Assembly (NCBI RefSeq): GCF_024494565.1
Contig: NZ_JANHDN010000003.1
Location: 124,001-188,000 of the forward strand
Reading direction: 5' to 3'
DNA: 64,000 nucleotides
Source: Halorubrum rutilum
Lineage (GTDB): Archaea; Halobacteriota; Halobacteria; Halobacteriales; Haloferacaceae
The notes beneath the pieces are model-generated. The model did no database searches, was not told the origin of the DNA, and saw only the letters and a list, made by a program, of their open reading frames with translations. Numbering within the stretch: position 1 is the first letter of the stretch; each line of letters begins with the position of its first letter. Made by a program: the position numbers and the translations under genes. Shown in pieces: positions 56,689 to 64,000 of this stretch.

Positions 56689-58185
56689 TCACTCCGCCGC
56701 GTTCGGGGCGTCGATCGGGAACCGCTCCGTCCGCGCCCGCGACACCGCGTCCGGGGTCACGGTCTCGCCGTCGACCTCGACCGGCTCGCCGTCGGCGAGC
56801 CGACCGAACGCCGGCCCCTCGGGGACGCCGCGCTCCCGCGCCAGGTCGGGGTCGAAGGCGGTCTCGCGGGCGATCACGGCGCCGTCCGCCACCTCGACCG
56901 CGTCGTACCGCTCCGCGAGCACCCCCGCGAGGTCGGCGACGAGGTCGGCGTACCCGGGCGACTCCTCACCGGCGGCGAAGGCGGCCGCGTCGGCGGCGCG
57001 GGTGCCCGCCTGCTCCGTGTCGAAGGCGACCGCGTTCGCCTCGACGGCCTCGCGGGTCGCCGCCGGGTCGATCCCCTGTGCGCGCGACAGGAGCCCCCCT
57101 GGGAGTTCGAGGACCGAGACAGCGTCCGCGCTCGACTTCCCCGGAACGACCGCGCCGAACCGGAGCCCCTCGTCGACCGTCGCGAGGTCGCGTTCCAGCC
57201 GCTCGATCAGGGGGAGCGGGCGGTCGCCGACCTCGCGGACCCACGTCTCGCTCACGACCCGATGCCCGAGGTCCTCGACGACGGCGGCGAGCGCGGGCCG
57301 GTCGCCCTCGATCACGGCGCGGTCGGCGCGGCTGCGCGCGAACGCCTGCTCGATCGTATCTCGGTTCGCCTCGGGCGCGCCCGCCTCGCCGAGCGCCCAG
57401 TCGGCGCCGACGTGACCCACGGCCCACGCCGTCTCGCGGACGATCCGCGTGAACCGCGGCGCGTAGTGGCCGCCGCCGAAGCCGACGACGTGGCGGGGAC
57501 GGGCGTCGGCGGGGTCCTCAGCCCAGGGGTCGGTCGCGTCCTCGGCCCGAGCGTCGGTCGCGTCCCCGACTCGGGCGCCGACCAGATCCGGTCCGGTACC
57601 CCGGAGGTCGAGGACCGCCCGCGCGACCGCCTCGGCCGCCTCGGCGTCCTCCCACTGCGGCTCGTCGGACCCGAGTTCGACGAACAGCGAGGGGACCGAC
57701 ACGTCGGTCGGCCCGTGGTGCGTGCACTCGATGCCGACATCGTACCCCTCGGGGGCACGCGCCGCCAGCGCCTCGACGACGCGCTTCTCGGCGCCGGGAG
57801 CGGCAATCGCGAGCGTCTCCGGCTCGCCGCCGTACGGCGCCGGGCCGAAGTTGCCGGTGACGTGCGCGGTCAGGAGCTTCCCCGTCTCACCGGAGTGCCT
57901 GGAGACGAAGACGAGGAAGTCGATATCGGCGTCGGGTTCGTCGGCGTTTTTCTCGTCGGCCTCGCGGCCGCCGCCGAACGCGGCGGTCGGGTCGTTCAGG
58001 TCGATGTGGAGGTCGTCGAACTCCCGCAGCTCGAACCCGTCGGTCCGGTAGTAGGTCCCGCCGCCAGCGGCGTCGGGTCGGGTCTCGTCCTCGCGCTCCT
58101 CCCAGTCGCCGACCGCGAGCAGCCGCTCGCCGATGTGTTCGGAGGCGCTGTCGGCCCGGCTGACGACGATCGCTATCACGGACAC
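56689..58185 (-). CDS. dtdA: D-aminoacyl-tRNA deacylase DtdA (DTD2 type)
   Basis: A 498-residue enzyme of the archaeal/plant DTD2 (GEK1) family that removes D-amino acids from tRNA. Motifs: SRHSGETGKLLTAHVTGNFG, IECTHHGPTDVSVPSLFVELGS and VVGFGGGHYAPRFT, which are typical. Residues about 195-230 contain an Ala/Asp/Glu insert encoded by a 24-bp tandem repeat. The C-terminal half beyond 350 is less conserved-looking and Ala-rich. Confidence 0.92.
   Translation of the reverse strand: MSVIAIVVSRADSASEHIGERLLAVGDWEEREDETRPDAAGGGTYYRTDGFELREFDDLHIDLNDPTAAFGGGREADEKNADEPDADIDFLVFVSRHSGETGKLLTAHVTGNFGPAPYGGEPETLAIAAPGAEKRVVEALAARAPEGYDVGIECTHHGPTDVSVPSLFVELGSDEPQWEDAEAAEAVARAVLDLRGTGPDLVGARVGDATDARAEDATDPWAEDPADARPRHVVGFGGGHYAPRFTRIVRETAWAVGHVGADWALGEAGAPEANRDTIEQAFARSRADRAVIEGDRPALAAVVEDLGHRVVSETWVREVGDRPLPLIERLERDLATVDEGLRFGAVVPGKSSADAVSVLELPGGLLSRAQGIDPAATREAVEANAVAFDTEQAGTRAADAAAFAAGEESPGYADLVADLAGVLAERYDAVEVADGAVIARETAFDPDLARERGVPEGPAFGRLADGEPVEVDGETVTPDAVSRARTERFPIDAPNAAE
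57505..57576 (-). repeat. Three 24-bp tandem repeats inside dtdA
   Basis: Units at 57505, 57529 and 57553, resembling GTCGGTCGCGTCCTCGGCCC on the plus strand, encode eight-residue repeats (ARVGDATD, ARAEDATD, PWAEDPAD). They sit between two conserved dtdA motifs and leave the frame intact. Confidence 0.8.
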
Positions 58186-58283
58186 CGGTCGGGGACGGGA
58201 CGCCGAATAGGCGTCGGTTTATGCGCGATACGACATCGTGTAGTCGGTATTCGATTCCGGTGCACCTACGCCCAAAGTCGAGT

Positions 58284-58656
58284 GTATATAAATCGTAGGT
58301 GGCGGAGCGCCGACGGACTCCTCCAAAGCCCCAGCCGCTCGGTGATACGTCGTTGACTACGGAACGACGGTGGACACCTCCAAAGCCCCAGCCGCTCGGT
58401 GATACGTCGTTGACTACGGAACGACGGTGGACACCTCCAAAGCCCCAGCCGCGAGGGCTCGCGCGCCTTGCTGCGCGCCTCGCTCGTTCGCTCCGCTCAC
58501 TCGCTGCGGTGCTTACTGCGGCGTGCTTCGCCCTTCCGAGAGACTTCGCCTCTCGTCTTCCCGCTCGCTCCGCTCGCGGGAATCGCGGCTGCCCCTTTAA
58601 GTCCACCCCACCCTGCACAGCATCGCACCTCACACCTCTCCAGCCTCGTCGCTGGC
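58284..58656 (+). repeat. Repeat element copy B: three 57-bp units plus a multi-hairpin module
   Basis: Plus strand. The TATA box at 58285-58293 is followed by cores CTCCAAAGCCCCAGCCGC at 58321, 58378 and 58435, exactly 57 bp apart; the 57-bp units starting at 58321 and 58378 are identical. TGATAC sits 32 bp before each later core. Then come a stem arm CAGCCGCGA (58446-58454) pairing with TCGCGGCTG (58583-58591), two inner hairpins, GCCCCTTTAAGTCC and a CACCTCACACCTC block. The order is that of copy A. The gap 58186-58850 holds only this element, a C-tract, a hairpin and TATA-like TTTATATTA near 58795; no gene seen. Confidence 0.78.
58285..58293 (+). promoter_or_regulatory. TATA box at the head of element copy B
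   Basis: TATATAAAT centred 32 bp before the first CTCCAAA core, the same spacing as in copy A. The neighbouring protein genes (dtdA, antiporter) are both on the minus strand, so this promoter has no protein gene to serve. Confidence 0.6.
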
Positions 58657-58664
58657 GGCCCTAG

Positions 58665-58685
58665 CCCCCCCCCCCACCCCCCCCC
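58665..58685 (+). repeat. C-tract: 11 C, A, 9 C
   Basis: Runs of 11 and 9 cytosines separated by one A, directly after the copy-B module. The minus strand is therefore G-rich enough for a G-quadruplex. Length here may be unreliable in sequencing. Confidence 0.9.
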
Positions 58686-58718
58686 GCGCACACGCCCGCG
58701 GGGGTGCCGCCGGCTGTC

Positions 58719-58739
58719 AGAGAGACCGAAGGTCTCTCT
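58719..58739 (+). terminator. Hairpin downstream of element copy B
   Basis: AGAGAGACC-GAA-GGTCTCTCT, a perfect 9-bp stem followed by TTTACT on the plus strand. Position after the element suggests an RNA end, though haloarchaeal termination does not require hairpins. It has the same GAA loop as the hairpin at 5501-5519. Confidence 0.45.
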
Positions 58740-58850
58740 TTACTCGCGGCCTATCGGCCGCTCGGAGGCGCGCGCCACCGCAAAATCCGGACCGATTTAT
58801 ATTACAACATCGCTCGTCGACGACTGTCGTCTGCGATACCTCGTTCGCCC

Positions 58851-59801
58851 TCACGGGAACAGCAGGTACGCGAAGACGCCGTAACCGGCGACGAGGACCG
58901 CGCCGTCGACGCGGGAGATCCGCTCGCCGCGGTACATGAGTCCGACGAGGAGGGCGGTGAACGCGAGCAGCGCGGGGAACTCGAAGCCGCGGACGCCGGG
59001 GGCGACGCCGATCGGGCGAATGACCGCGATGAGCCCGATGACGGCGAGGACGTTGTAGATGTTCGACCCGACGACGTTGCCGACGCTGAACTCGGCCTCG
59101 CCGCGCACGGCGGCGACGACGCTCGCGGCCAGCTCGGGGAGCGAGGTGCCCAGCGCGAGCACGGTGAGCCCGATGAAGATGTCCGAGAAGCCGGCCGCCG
59201 AGAGCAGCGACTCCCCGCCGTCGATCAGCCACTGCGAGCCGAGCACCAGCGCGGCAATGCCGCCGACGACGGCGGCGACGTCGCGGAGGCTCGCGTCGGG
59301 CATCTCGGCGCGCTCCGCGGTGGTGATCCCGGACTGCGTCTGCCGGATCCGGCGCATGACCACGACGGTGAAGACGACGAGCGTCCCGAGCATGAGGAGC
59401 CCGCCCGGCCGACCGATGCGGCCGTTCCAGCCGAGCCCGACGAGCAGCAGCGCGGCGAGGGCCATGAACGGCACGTGGCGCTCGAACACCGTCTCGGAGA
59501 CGTCGAGGGGGCGGATGAGCGCTGAGACGCCCAGCACGAGCCCGATGTTGGCGATGTTCGAACCGAGGATCGTCCCGAGTCCGACATCGGTCGACACCGT
59601 CACGGCGCCGAGCAGCGAGACGAACAGCTCGGGGGCGGTCGTCGCGAACGCGATGACGGTGACGCCGACCGTCGACGCCTTCAGGCCGACGGCGAGCGCC
59701 AGGTCGCTGGCGCCCTTGACGAGCAGTTCGGCGCCCGCGTAGAGGAGGGCGGCGCCCGCGACGAGAAGCAGCAGTTCCGTGAGCGGCGACCCGAGCAACA
59801 C
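58851..59801 (-). CDS. Calcium/sodium antiporter, CaCA family
   Basis: A 316-residue cation exchanger with about ten helices. Two inverted repeats carry the alpha motifs: VGVTVIAFATTAPELFVSLLGAV...LGTILGSNIANIGLVLG and IGLTVLALGTSLPELAASVVAAVRG...VGNVVGSNIYNVLAVIG. The acidic residues of both TAPE and SLPE signatures are intact, so transport is expected. Subfamily resembles YrbG/NCX-Mj. Its 3' end faces element copy B. Confidence 0.93.
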   Translation of the reverse strand: MLLGSPLTELLLLVAGAALLYAGAELLVKGASDLALAVGLKASTVGVTVIAFATTAPELFVSLLGAVTVSTDVGLGTILGSNIANIGLVLGVSALIRPLDVSETVFERHVPFMALAALLLVGLGWNGRIGRPGGLLMLGTLVVFTVVVMRRIRQTQSGITTAERAEMPDASLRDVAAVVGGIAALVLGSQWLIDGGESLLSAAGFSDIFIGLTVLALGTSLPELAASVVAAVRGEAEFSVGNVVGSNIYNVLAVIGLIAVIRPIGVAPGVRGFEFPALLAFTALLVGLMYRGERISRVDGAVLVAGYGVFAYLLFP

Positions 59802-59899
59802 GGCTCTCGGTTGGCGGTGTCGTTTTAAAAAGCGTCGTGGTTCGGACTCGCCGAGGCGGTGTGTCGCCGTCGTTGAGGGGGACCCGATTCGGTGGGTTC

Positions 59900-60100
59900 T
59901 CAGGCGTGGGTCGCCCGGAACTGGCCGTGTTTTACGCCGATTGCGAACGCGAGCGCCCCGAAGACGAGCATCGACGGGACAACCATCATCAGCGTGATAC
60001 GCAGCGGCATCACGCCGCTTCCGATCAGTCCCGCGGCGCCGACCGCGACGATCAGTACCAGAAGCGCCGCCGCGCGTGGGAGGTCAAACTCCATGTCCAT
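59900..60100 (-). CDS. Small two-helix membrane protein (DUF7333-like)
   Basis: A 66-residue protein: MDMEFDLPRAAALLVLIVAVGAAGLIGSG, a Met-Pro turn, then a second helix ITLMMVVPSMLVFGALAFAIGVKHG. The pattern is one I associate with small haloarchaeal DUF7333 proteins. Function unknown. Same strand as the PhzF gene upstream and the antiporter downstream. Confidence 0.68.
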   Translation of the reverse strand: MDMEFDLPRAAALLVLIVAVGAAGLIGSGVMPLRITLMMVVPSMLVFGALAFAIGVKHGQFRATHA

Positions 60101-60167
60101 GATACGTTCCGGGACCGCCTAAACGTTCGGCTCGACGACGGCCGTCGCGTCGGGCGGGGGCACCCTC

Positions 60168-61088
60168 TCACGCCTCGATGATCTCGTCGTCGTCCGCCTC
60201 GTCCGGCAGCGTCAGTTCGCCCTCGGTCGAGACGACCGCGCGGCCGCCGACCCGGACCGCGTCGCCGTCGACGCGCACCCTGACGTGCCCGGGGCGGTCG
60301 ACGAAGTGACCCTGCTCGAAGCGGAGCTCGTCGGGGAAGTCGCCGTCGAACGCGTCGACCGCCCGGAGGTACGCCCCGACCGCGCCGTTCGCCGCGCCCG
60401 TGACGGGGTCCTCGGGGATGCCGAGCCCGGGCGCGAACGCCCGGCCGTGGAGCGTCGATTCCGCGTCGAGCGCGTCGAACGTGAACGCGTAGATCCCGGC
60501 GGCGTCGTGCGCGTCCGAGATCGCCTCGACGGCGGCCGCGTCGGGCTCGGCCTCGCCGAGCCGCTCCAGGAAGTTGACGGGGACGACGAGCCACGGGAGC
60601 CCGGTCGAGGCGACGGCGACCGGGAGGTCGGCCCCGACGTCGCGGAGGGCCGCGGGGTCGATCCCGAGCGCGGCGCCGAGGCGGTCGGCGTCGAGCTCGG
60701 GATCGTCCACGGCGTCGACCGTCGGCGGGTTCTGTCGCATCCAGACGGTGCCGTCGTCGTCGATCCGGACCTCGAGGTCGCCGACGTTCGTCCGGAGGGT
60801 GCGCTCGCCGGCGTCGACCTCGCCCGCGGCGTGCAGGGCGGCGTAGCTCGCGATCGTGGCGTGGCCGCACATCTCGACCTCCGTGGAGGGGGTGAAGTAC
60901 CGGACCCGCTCGTCGGCGCCGTCGCCCGCGTCGGACAGGAACGCGGTCTCGGAGGCGCCGAGCTCGGCGGCGATCCGCCCCATCCGGTCGTCGCTCAGGC
61001 CCGCGGCGTCCGGCACCACGCCGGCGACGTTCCCGGCCAGCGGTTCGTCCGTGAACGCGTCGACGAGCAGCGCGCGTCGCGTCTCCAT
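60168..61088 (-). CDS. PhzF family protein (isomerase/epimerase-like)
   Basis: A 306-residue protein with the diaminopimelate-epimerase-like two-domain fold. Evidence: VDAFTDEPLAGNVAGVVPDA at the N-terminus, a catalytic-type Glu in ASETAFLS, RYFTPSTEVEMCGHATIASYAAL and EDPVTGAANGAVGAYL. PhzF relatives catalyse isomerisation of small aromatic or dihydro-aromatic acids; the substrate here is unknown. Divergent from the phosphatase-superfamily gene. Confidence 0.9.
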   Translation of the reverse strand: METRRALLVDAFTDEPLAGNVAGVVPDAAGLSDDRMGRIAAELGASETAFLSDAGDGADERVRYFTPSTEVEMCGHATIASYAALHAAGEVDAGERTLRTNVGDLEVRIDDDGTVWMRQNPPTVDAVDDPELDADRLGAALGIDPAALRDVGADLPVAVASTGLPWLVVPVNFLERLGEAEPDAAAVEAISDAHDAAGIYAFTFDALDAESTLHGRAFAPGLGIPEDPVTGAANGAVGAYLRAVDAFDGDFPDELRFEQGHFVDRPGHVRVRVDGDAVRVGGRAVVSTEGELTLPDEADDDEIIEA

Positions 61089-61177
61089 GCCTCACCCTCG
61101 CGGGGGCGCCTGAAAAGGGTCCCGAGCCGGCTCGGGGCGATGTCAACCCTTTTGCCCTCGACGGCGGATGTACCCCT

Positions 61178-62527
61178 ATGGGCCTCTTCGACCGGTTGCG
61201 CGGGACCGACACTCCGCGCGTGGCGTTCATCGGGATCGACGGTCTCCCGCACGGTCTCGTCGCCGACAACCCGGACACGTTCCCGACGCTCTCGGCGATC
61301 GCCGACGCCGGCGACGGCGGACCGATCGACAGCGTCGTGCCGCCGGAGTCGAGCGCGTGCTGGCCCGTCCTCACCAGCGGTCGAAACCCGGGCGAGACCG
61401 GAGTCTACGGCTTTCAGGACCGAGAGATCGGCACCTACGACACCTACGTGCCGATGGGGCGGGACGTGCAGGCGACCCGCGTGTGGGACCGCGCCACCGA
61501 CGCCGGGCTCGACGCGACGGTGATGAACGTCCCCGTCACGTTCCCCCCGCAGCGGACGGTGCAGCGGATGGTGTCGGGCTACCTCTCGCCCGACCTGGAC
61601 AAGGCCGCCCACCCCGACGAGCTCCGCAAGTACCTCACGGGGAGCGACTACCGGCTGTCGGTGAACGCGAAGCTCGGGCACAAGGCCGATAAATCGGCGT
61701 TCGTCGAGCACGCCCGCGAGACGCTCGACGCCCGCGCCGCCGCCTTCTCCCGGTACGTCGAGCGCGACGACTGGGACCTGTTCGTCGGCGTGTTCACGGC
61801 GCCGGACCGGGTCAACCACTTCCTGTGGGGCGACTACGCGGAGTCGGGCGAGTACCGCGAGGCGTTCCTCGACTTCTACGCCGCGCTCGACGAGCACGTC
61901 GGTGCGATCCGGGAGGCGCTCCCGAGCGACGTCCGCCTCGTCGTGGGGTCGACGCACGGCTTCGCGCGGCTCCGCTACGACGTCTACTGCAACGAGTGGC
62001 TGGAGCGGGAGGGGTGGCTCTCGTACACCGACGGCGACGACCACGGCGCGCTGACGGACATCGACGGCGACACCCGCGCGTACTCGCTGGTCCCCGGCCG
62101 GTTCTACCTCAACCTGGAGGGCCGCGAACCGGACGGGGTCGTCCCCGAGTCGGAGTACGAGACCGTGCGCGCCGAGCTGCAGGACGCCCTCGAAGCGTGG
62201 GAGGGGCCGGACGGGCGGCCGGTCGCGAAGCGCGTCGTCGAGCGCGAGACCGTCTTCCGCGGCGACCACGACGAGATCGCGCCGGACCTCGTCGTCATCC
62301 CGAACGAGGGGTTCGACCTCAAGTCCGGCTTCCGCCCCCACGACGAGGTGTTCGACCCGGACGGCCCGCGGACGGGGATGCACACCTTCGAGGACGCCGC
62401 CCTCTTCGTCGACCACCCGGACGCGAAGGTCGAGGACGCGGACCTGCTCGACGTCGCGCCGACCCTCCTGCGGCTCCTCGACGTCGACTACGGCCGGACC
62501 GACCTCGACGGCGCGAGCCTGATCTGA
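61178..62527 (+). CDS. Alkaline phosphatase superfamily protein (phosphodiesterase/nucleotide pyrophosphatase type)
   Basis: A 449-residue protein. Metal- and active-site regions: FIGIDGLP (Asp21), the nucleophile segment VVPPESSACW (Ser58 or Ser59), APDRVNHFLW (Asp210, His214) and GMHTFEDAALF near the C-terminus. The usual S-D-H-G motif reads GSTHGF (Thr259, His260), so one expected Asp ligand is missing. Substrate unknown. The last gene base is followed one base later by the zinc-protein ATG, so the two are likely co-transcribed. Confidence 0.85.
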   Translation: MGLFDRLRGTDTPRVAFIGIDGLPHGLVADNPDTFPTLSAIADAGDGGPIDSVVPPESSACWPVLTSGRNPGETGVYGFQDREIGTYDTYVPMGRDVQATRVWDRATDAGLDATVMNVPVTFPPQRTVQRMVSGYLSPDLDKAAHPDELRKYLTGSDYRLSVNAKLGHKADKSAFVEHARETLDARAAAFSRYVERDDWDLFVGVFTAPDRVNHFLWGDYAESGEYREAFLDFYAALDEHVGAIREALPSDVRLVVGSTHGFARLRYDVYCNEWLEREGWLSYTDGDDHGALTDIDGDTRAYSLVPGRFYLNLEGREPDGVVPESEYETVRAELQDALEAWEGPDGRPVAKRVVERETVFRGDHDEIAPDLVVIPNEGFDLKSGFRPHDEVFDPDGPRTGMHTFEDAALFVDHPDAKVEDADLLDVAPTLLRLLDVDYGRTDLDGASLI

Positions 62528-62528
62528 G

Positions 62529-63164
62529 ATGGAAGAGACGCCGGACGGGACCCCGGTCGGCGTCGACGACCCGTACGCGGTCGCCGGCGTCTGCGACCAC
62601 CTGACCGACGACGGTCGGTGTCGGTTCGCGCTGACGCGCGCCGGCGACGACCCCGAGTTCGCCGCCGCGCGCCGCGCCGACGGCTACGCCTGCCACGTCG
62701 GCCCCGACGGCGACTGGCGGCGGTGTCCCCACTACCGTTCGACGACGGACGGCCGCGAGTGCCGCCGCTGCGGGCTCGAAGAGGTCCGGATCGCTCACGA
62801 CGACGCCCGCCCGCTGGTGGAGGAACACCACCTCTCGTACGGCGGCGGGGACGGCGGGGAGGCGGATCGGGAAAGCGTCGACGGCGACGTCGACCGAAAC
62901 GCCGACGATGACGGGGACGCCGACGGGAATCGCGACGCCGACCGAAACGCCGACGGCGACCGCGCCGCCGACGCCGGCCCCCACGAGATCACGGTCGCGC
63001 TGTGTCGCTGGTGTCACACGAAGGTTCACAAGTCGTTCGCGCGGATCGACGACGACGCCAGTCCGGATCCCGAGGCGATCGCGGAACGCGAGGGGCGCCG
63101 GAGCAAAGAGCGGTCGGAGTCGGCCTTCGAGACGGCCAGCGAGCGCTTCGACGAGACCGAGTAG
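62529..63164 (+). CDS. HNH-like zinc protein (DUF7097-like)
   Basis: A 211-residue protein with several Cys/His pairs: GVCDHLTDDGRCRF, CPHY, ECRRCGLEE, then EEHHLSYGG and CRWCHTKVHKSF. The last two match an HNH-nuclease-like core (HH...CxxCHxxVH). An acidic low-complexity insert (Asp/Asn/Ala/Gly, about 35 residues) separates the His pair from the final motif and is made of near-repeats of DADRNADG. I associate the protein with haloarchaeal DUF7097. Whether it cuts DNA is unknown. Confidence 0.7.
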   Translation: MEETPDGTPVGVDDPYAVAGVCDHLTDDGRCRFALTRAGDDPEFAAARRADGYACHVGPDGDWRRCPHYRSTTDGRECRRCGLEEVRIAHDDARPLVEEHHLSYGGGDGGEADRESVDGDVDRNADDDGDADGNRDADRNADGDRAADAGPHEITVALCRWCHTKVHKSFARIDDDASPDPEAIAEREGRRSKERSESAFETASERFDETE

Positions 63165-63207
63165 CCCGGTCCCCGGTCGCCGCCGGCGTCGAGGCCGGAG
63201 ACCCGTC

Positions 63208-63987
63208 TCAGGCGTCGTCCGGCTTCGGCCGGATCAGGTTCGCGAGGGCGACGAGCGCGCCGAGGAACCAGCCGAGGGGCACGGAGATCCCGACCCACAT
63301 CAGCACGTAGCCGAGGCCGGCGACGCCCCACTGCTCGCCGAACGTCTCCAGGTCGAAGGCGCCGCGGAGCGTCTCGTTGATCCCGCCGACGCCGAGGAGC
63401 GTGTCGAGGATCCAGACCGCGAGGTCGTAGCTCGGGTCTAAGACGAAACCGGAGACGGCGGGCGTGAGCAGCCCGGCGACCACCGGCGGGAGGAAGATCG
63501 CGGTCATCGCGAACGGGTACGCGAGGAGCACGCTGACGAACCGCCCGCCGACCTTCGAGAAGCCGGCGGCCGCGCCCGCGGAGACGACGGCGACGACGCT
63601 GGCGCCGCCGATCCCGAGCATCACCGCGGTCGGCAGCTGGAAGTGCGCGAGGAGGGTGAGCGACCCCCAGACGAGCGTCGCGACGACCACGACGCCCGCC
63701 ACGCCGATGCGGGCGACGGCCGAATCGAGCTTCGCGGCGTAGAACCGCGTGGCGAACCCGACGAGCAGGAGCGGGTACACGACCGCGACGAGCGGGCCGC
63801 CGAGTACCGCCCAGAGGTAGTACCCGACCGTCTGGACGGGCGTCTCCGGTTTCCACTTCCCCAGCACCGAGCTCGGATCGAGCTGCCGCGGGAAGACGAC
63901 CTCCATCCACGTCTCGTGGAGCCGGACCACGTCAAGGAGGAGCGCTTCCACCAGCCCCGTCTGTCCTCGGCGTTCCATTTGACTCAT
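63208..63987 (-). CDS. YIP1-like membrane protein
   Basis: A 259-residue membrane protein. A short cytoplasmic start containing EALLLDVVRLHETWMEVVF leads to about six helices. Pro/Gly-containing loops (PRQLDPSSVLGKWKPETP, SYDLAVWILDTLLGV) resemble Yip1-domain haloarchaeal proteins. The ATG at 63987 is chosen; the ATG at 63978 and a GTG at 63996 are alternatives, and the promoter lies outside the window. Confidence 0.65.
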   Translation of the reverse strand: MSQMERRGQTGLVEALLLDVVRLHETWMEVVFPRQLDPSSVLGKWKPETPVQTVGYYLWAVLGGPLVAVVYPLLLVGFATRFYAAKLDSAVARIGVAGVVVVATLVWGSLTLLAHFQLPTAVMLGIGGASVVAVVSAGAAAGFSKVGGRFVSVLLAYPFAMTAIFLPPVVAGLLTPAVSGFVLDPSYDLAVWILDTLLGVGGINETLRGAFDLETFGEQWGVAGLGYVLMWVGISVPLGWFLGALVALANLIRPKPDDA

Positions 63988-64000
63988 CTCGCACACGCCG

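Noticed and set aside
58321..58455. Direct repeats considered as a CRISPR array
   Set aside because: The 57-bp units are contiguous without unique spacers, there are only three, and no cas genes are near.
58299..58664. 121-codon frame with PPKPQPLG repeats
   Set aside because: It is the translation of the 57-bp DNA units, open only because 57 is divisible by three; the related copy A does not keep the frame.

Overview
The window is chromosomal DNA from a halophilic archaeon (class Halobacteria). The encoded proteins are strongly acidic and GC content is high. Most genes start at, or a few bases after, a position about 26-30 bp downstream of a TATA-like box, the usual haloarchaeal leaderless arrangement. 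Marker genes agree: GyrAB, FtsZ1 next to SecE and Spt5, archaeosortase A, TFS, FttA/aCPSF1, PsmA, RNase P proteins, and a glycerol kinase followed by a GlpX-like membrane protein. A Halorubrum-like genus is a guess. No rRNA, CRISPR array, intact insertion sequence or prophage is visible.

Layout. 1-5.2 kb: truncated glpK, membrane proteins, a divergent Orc1/Cdc6-type ATPase and phosphoglycolate phosphatase. 5.25-5.78 kb: a non-coding repeat element (copy A). 5.8-13.5 kb: DUF357 protein, membrane protein, the rnp3-methyltransferase-rnp2-psmA cluster, an SDR enzyme and fttA. 13.6-16.9 kb: a lower-GC phnDCE-type ABC transporter. 17-20 kb: mgsA, a secreted protein, tfs and an alanyl-tRNA editing protein. 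20.1-30.3 kb: a type IV pilus-like locus (pilB, pilC, five small class III signal-peptide proteins and a convergent large relative). 30.4-35 kb: DUF1405 protein, tRNA-Arg(CCT) with tRNA-end remnants, tatA, peroxiredoxin, an acyl-CoA synthetase and a lipoprotein. 35-39.5 kb: gyrB-gyrA. 39.5-42.2 kb: a degenerate RNA-ligase-like protein and a divergent iron-type alcohol dehydrogenase. 42.3-50.1 kb: ileS, GNAT, Lrp and a 2-oxoacid:ferredoxin oxidoreductase. 50.3-54.4 kb: dph5, CBS proteins, an MgtC/DUF4010 protein and artA. 54.7-58.2 kb: ftsZ1, secE, spt5 and dtdA. 58.2-58.85 kb: repeat element copy B. 58.85-64 kb: CaCA antiporter, PhzF protein, phosphatase-superfamily protein, HNH-like zinc protein and a membrane protein.

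How the genes work together. Much of the window is core information processing: replication and topology (gyrAB, Cdc6-like), transcription (tfs, spt5, fttA), translation and tRNA quality control (ileS, alaX, dtdA, dph5, rnp2, rnp3) and proteolysis (psmA). Envelope functions are pilus assembly, Tat and Sec export, archaeosortase and cation exchange. Metabolic genes cover glycerol, methylglyoxal, 2-oxoacid oxidation and acyl-CoA formation.

The most unusual signal is the pair of intergenic elements at 5.37-5.70 kb (minus strand) and 58.28-58.66 kb (plus strand). Both consist of tandem 57-bp units, each with a TATA-like box 32 bp before a CTCCAAA-type core. The units are followed by a multi-hairpin module closed by a basal stem whose sequence differs between copies while pairing is kept. 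This looks like a transcribed, structured RNA family. Other notable items are catalytic-residue losses in several enzyme-family proteins, the low-GC phn island, a chimeric pilin-like protein, purine-only intergenic tracts and a cluster of tRNA 3'-end remnants.
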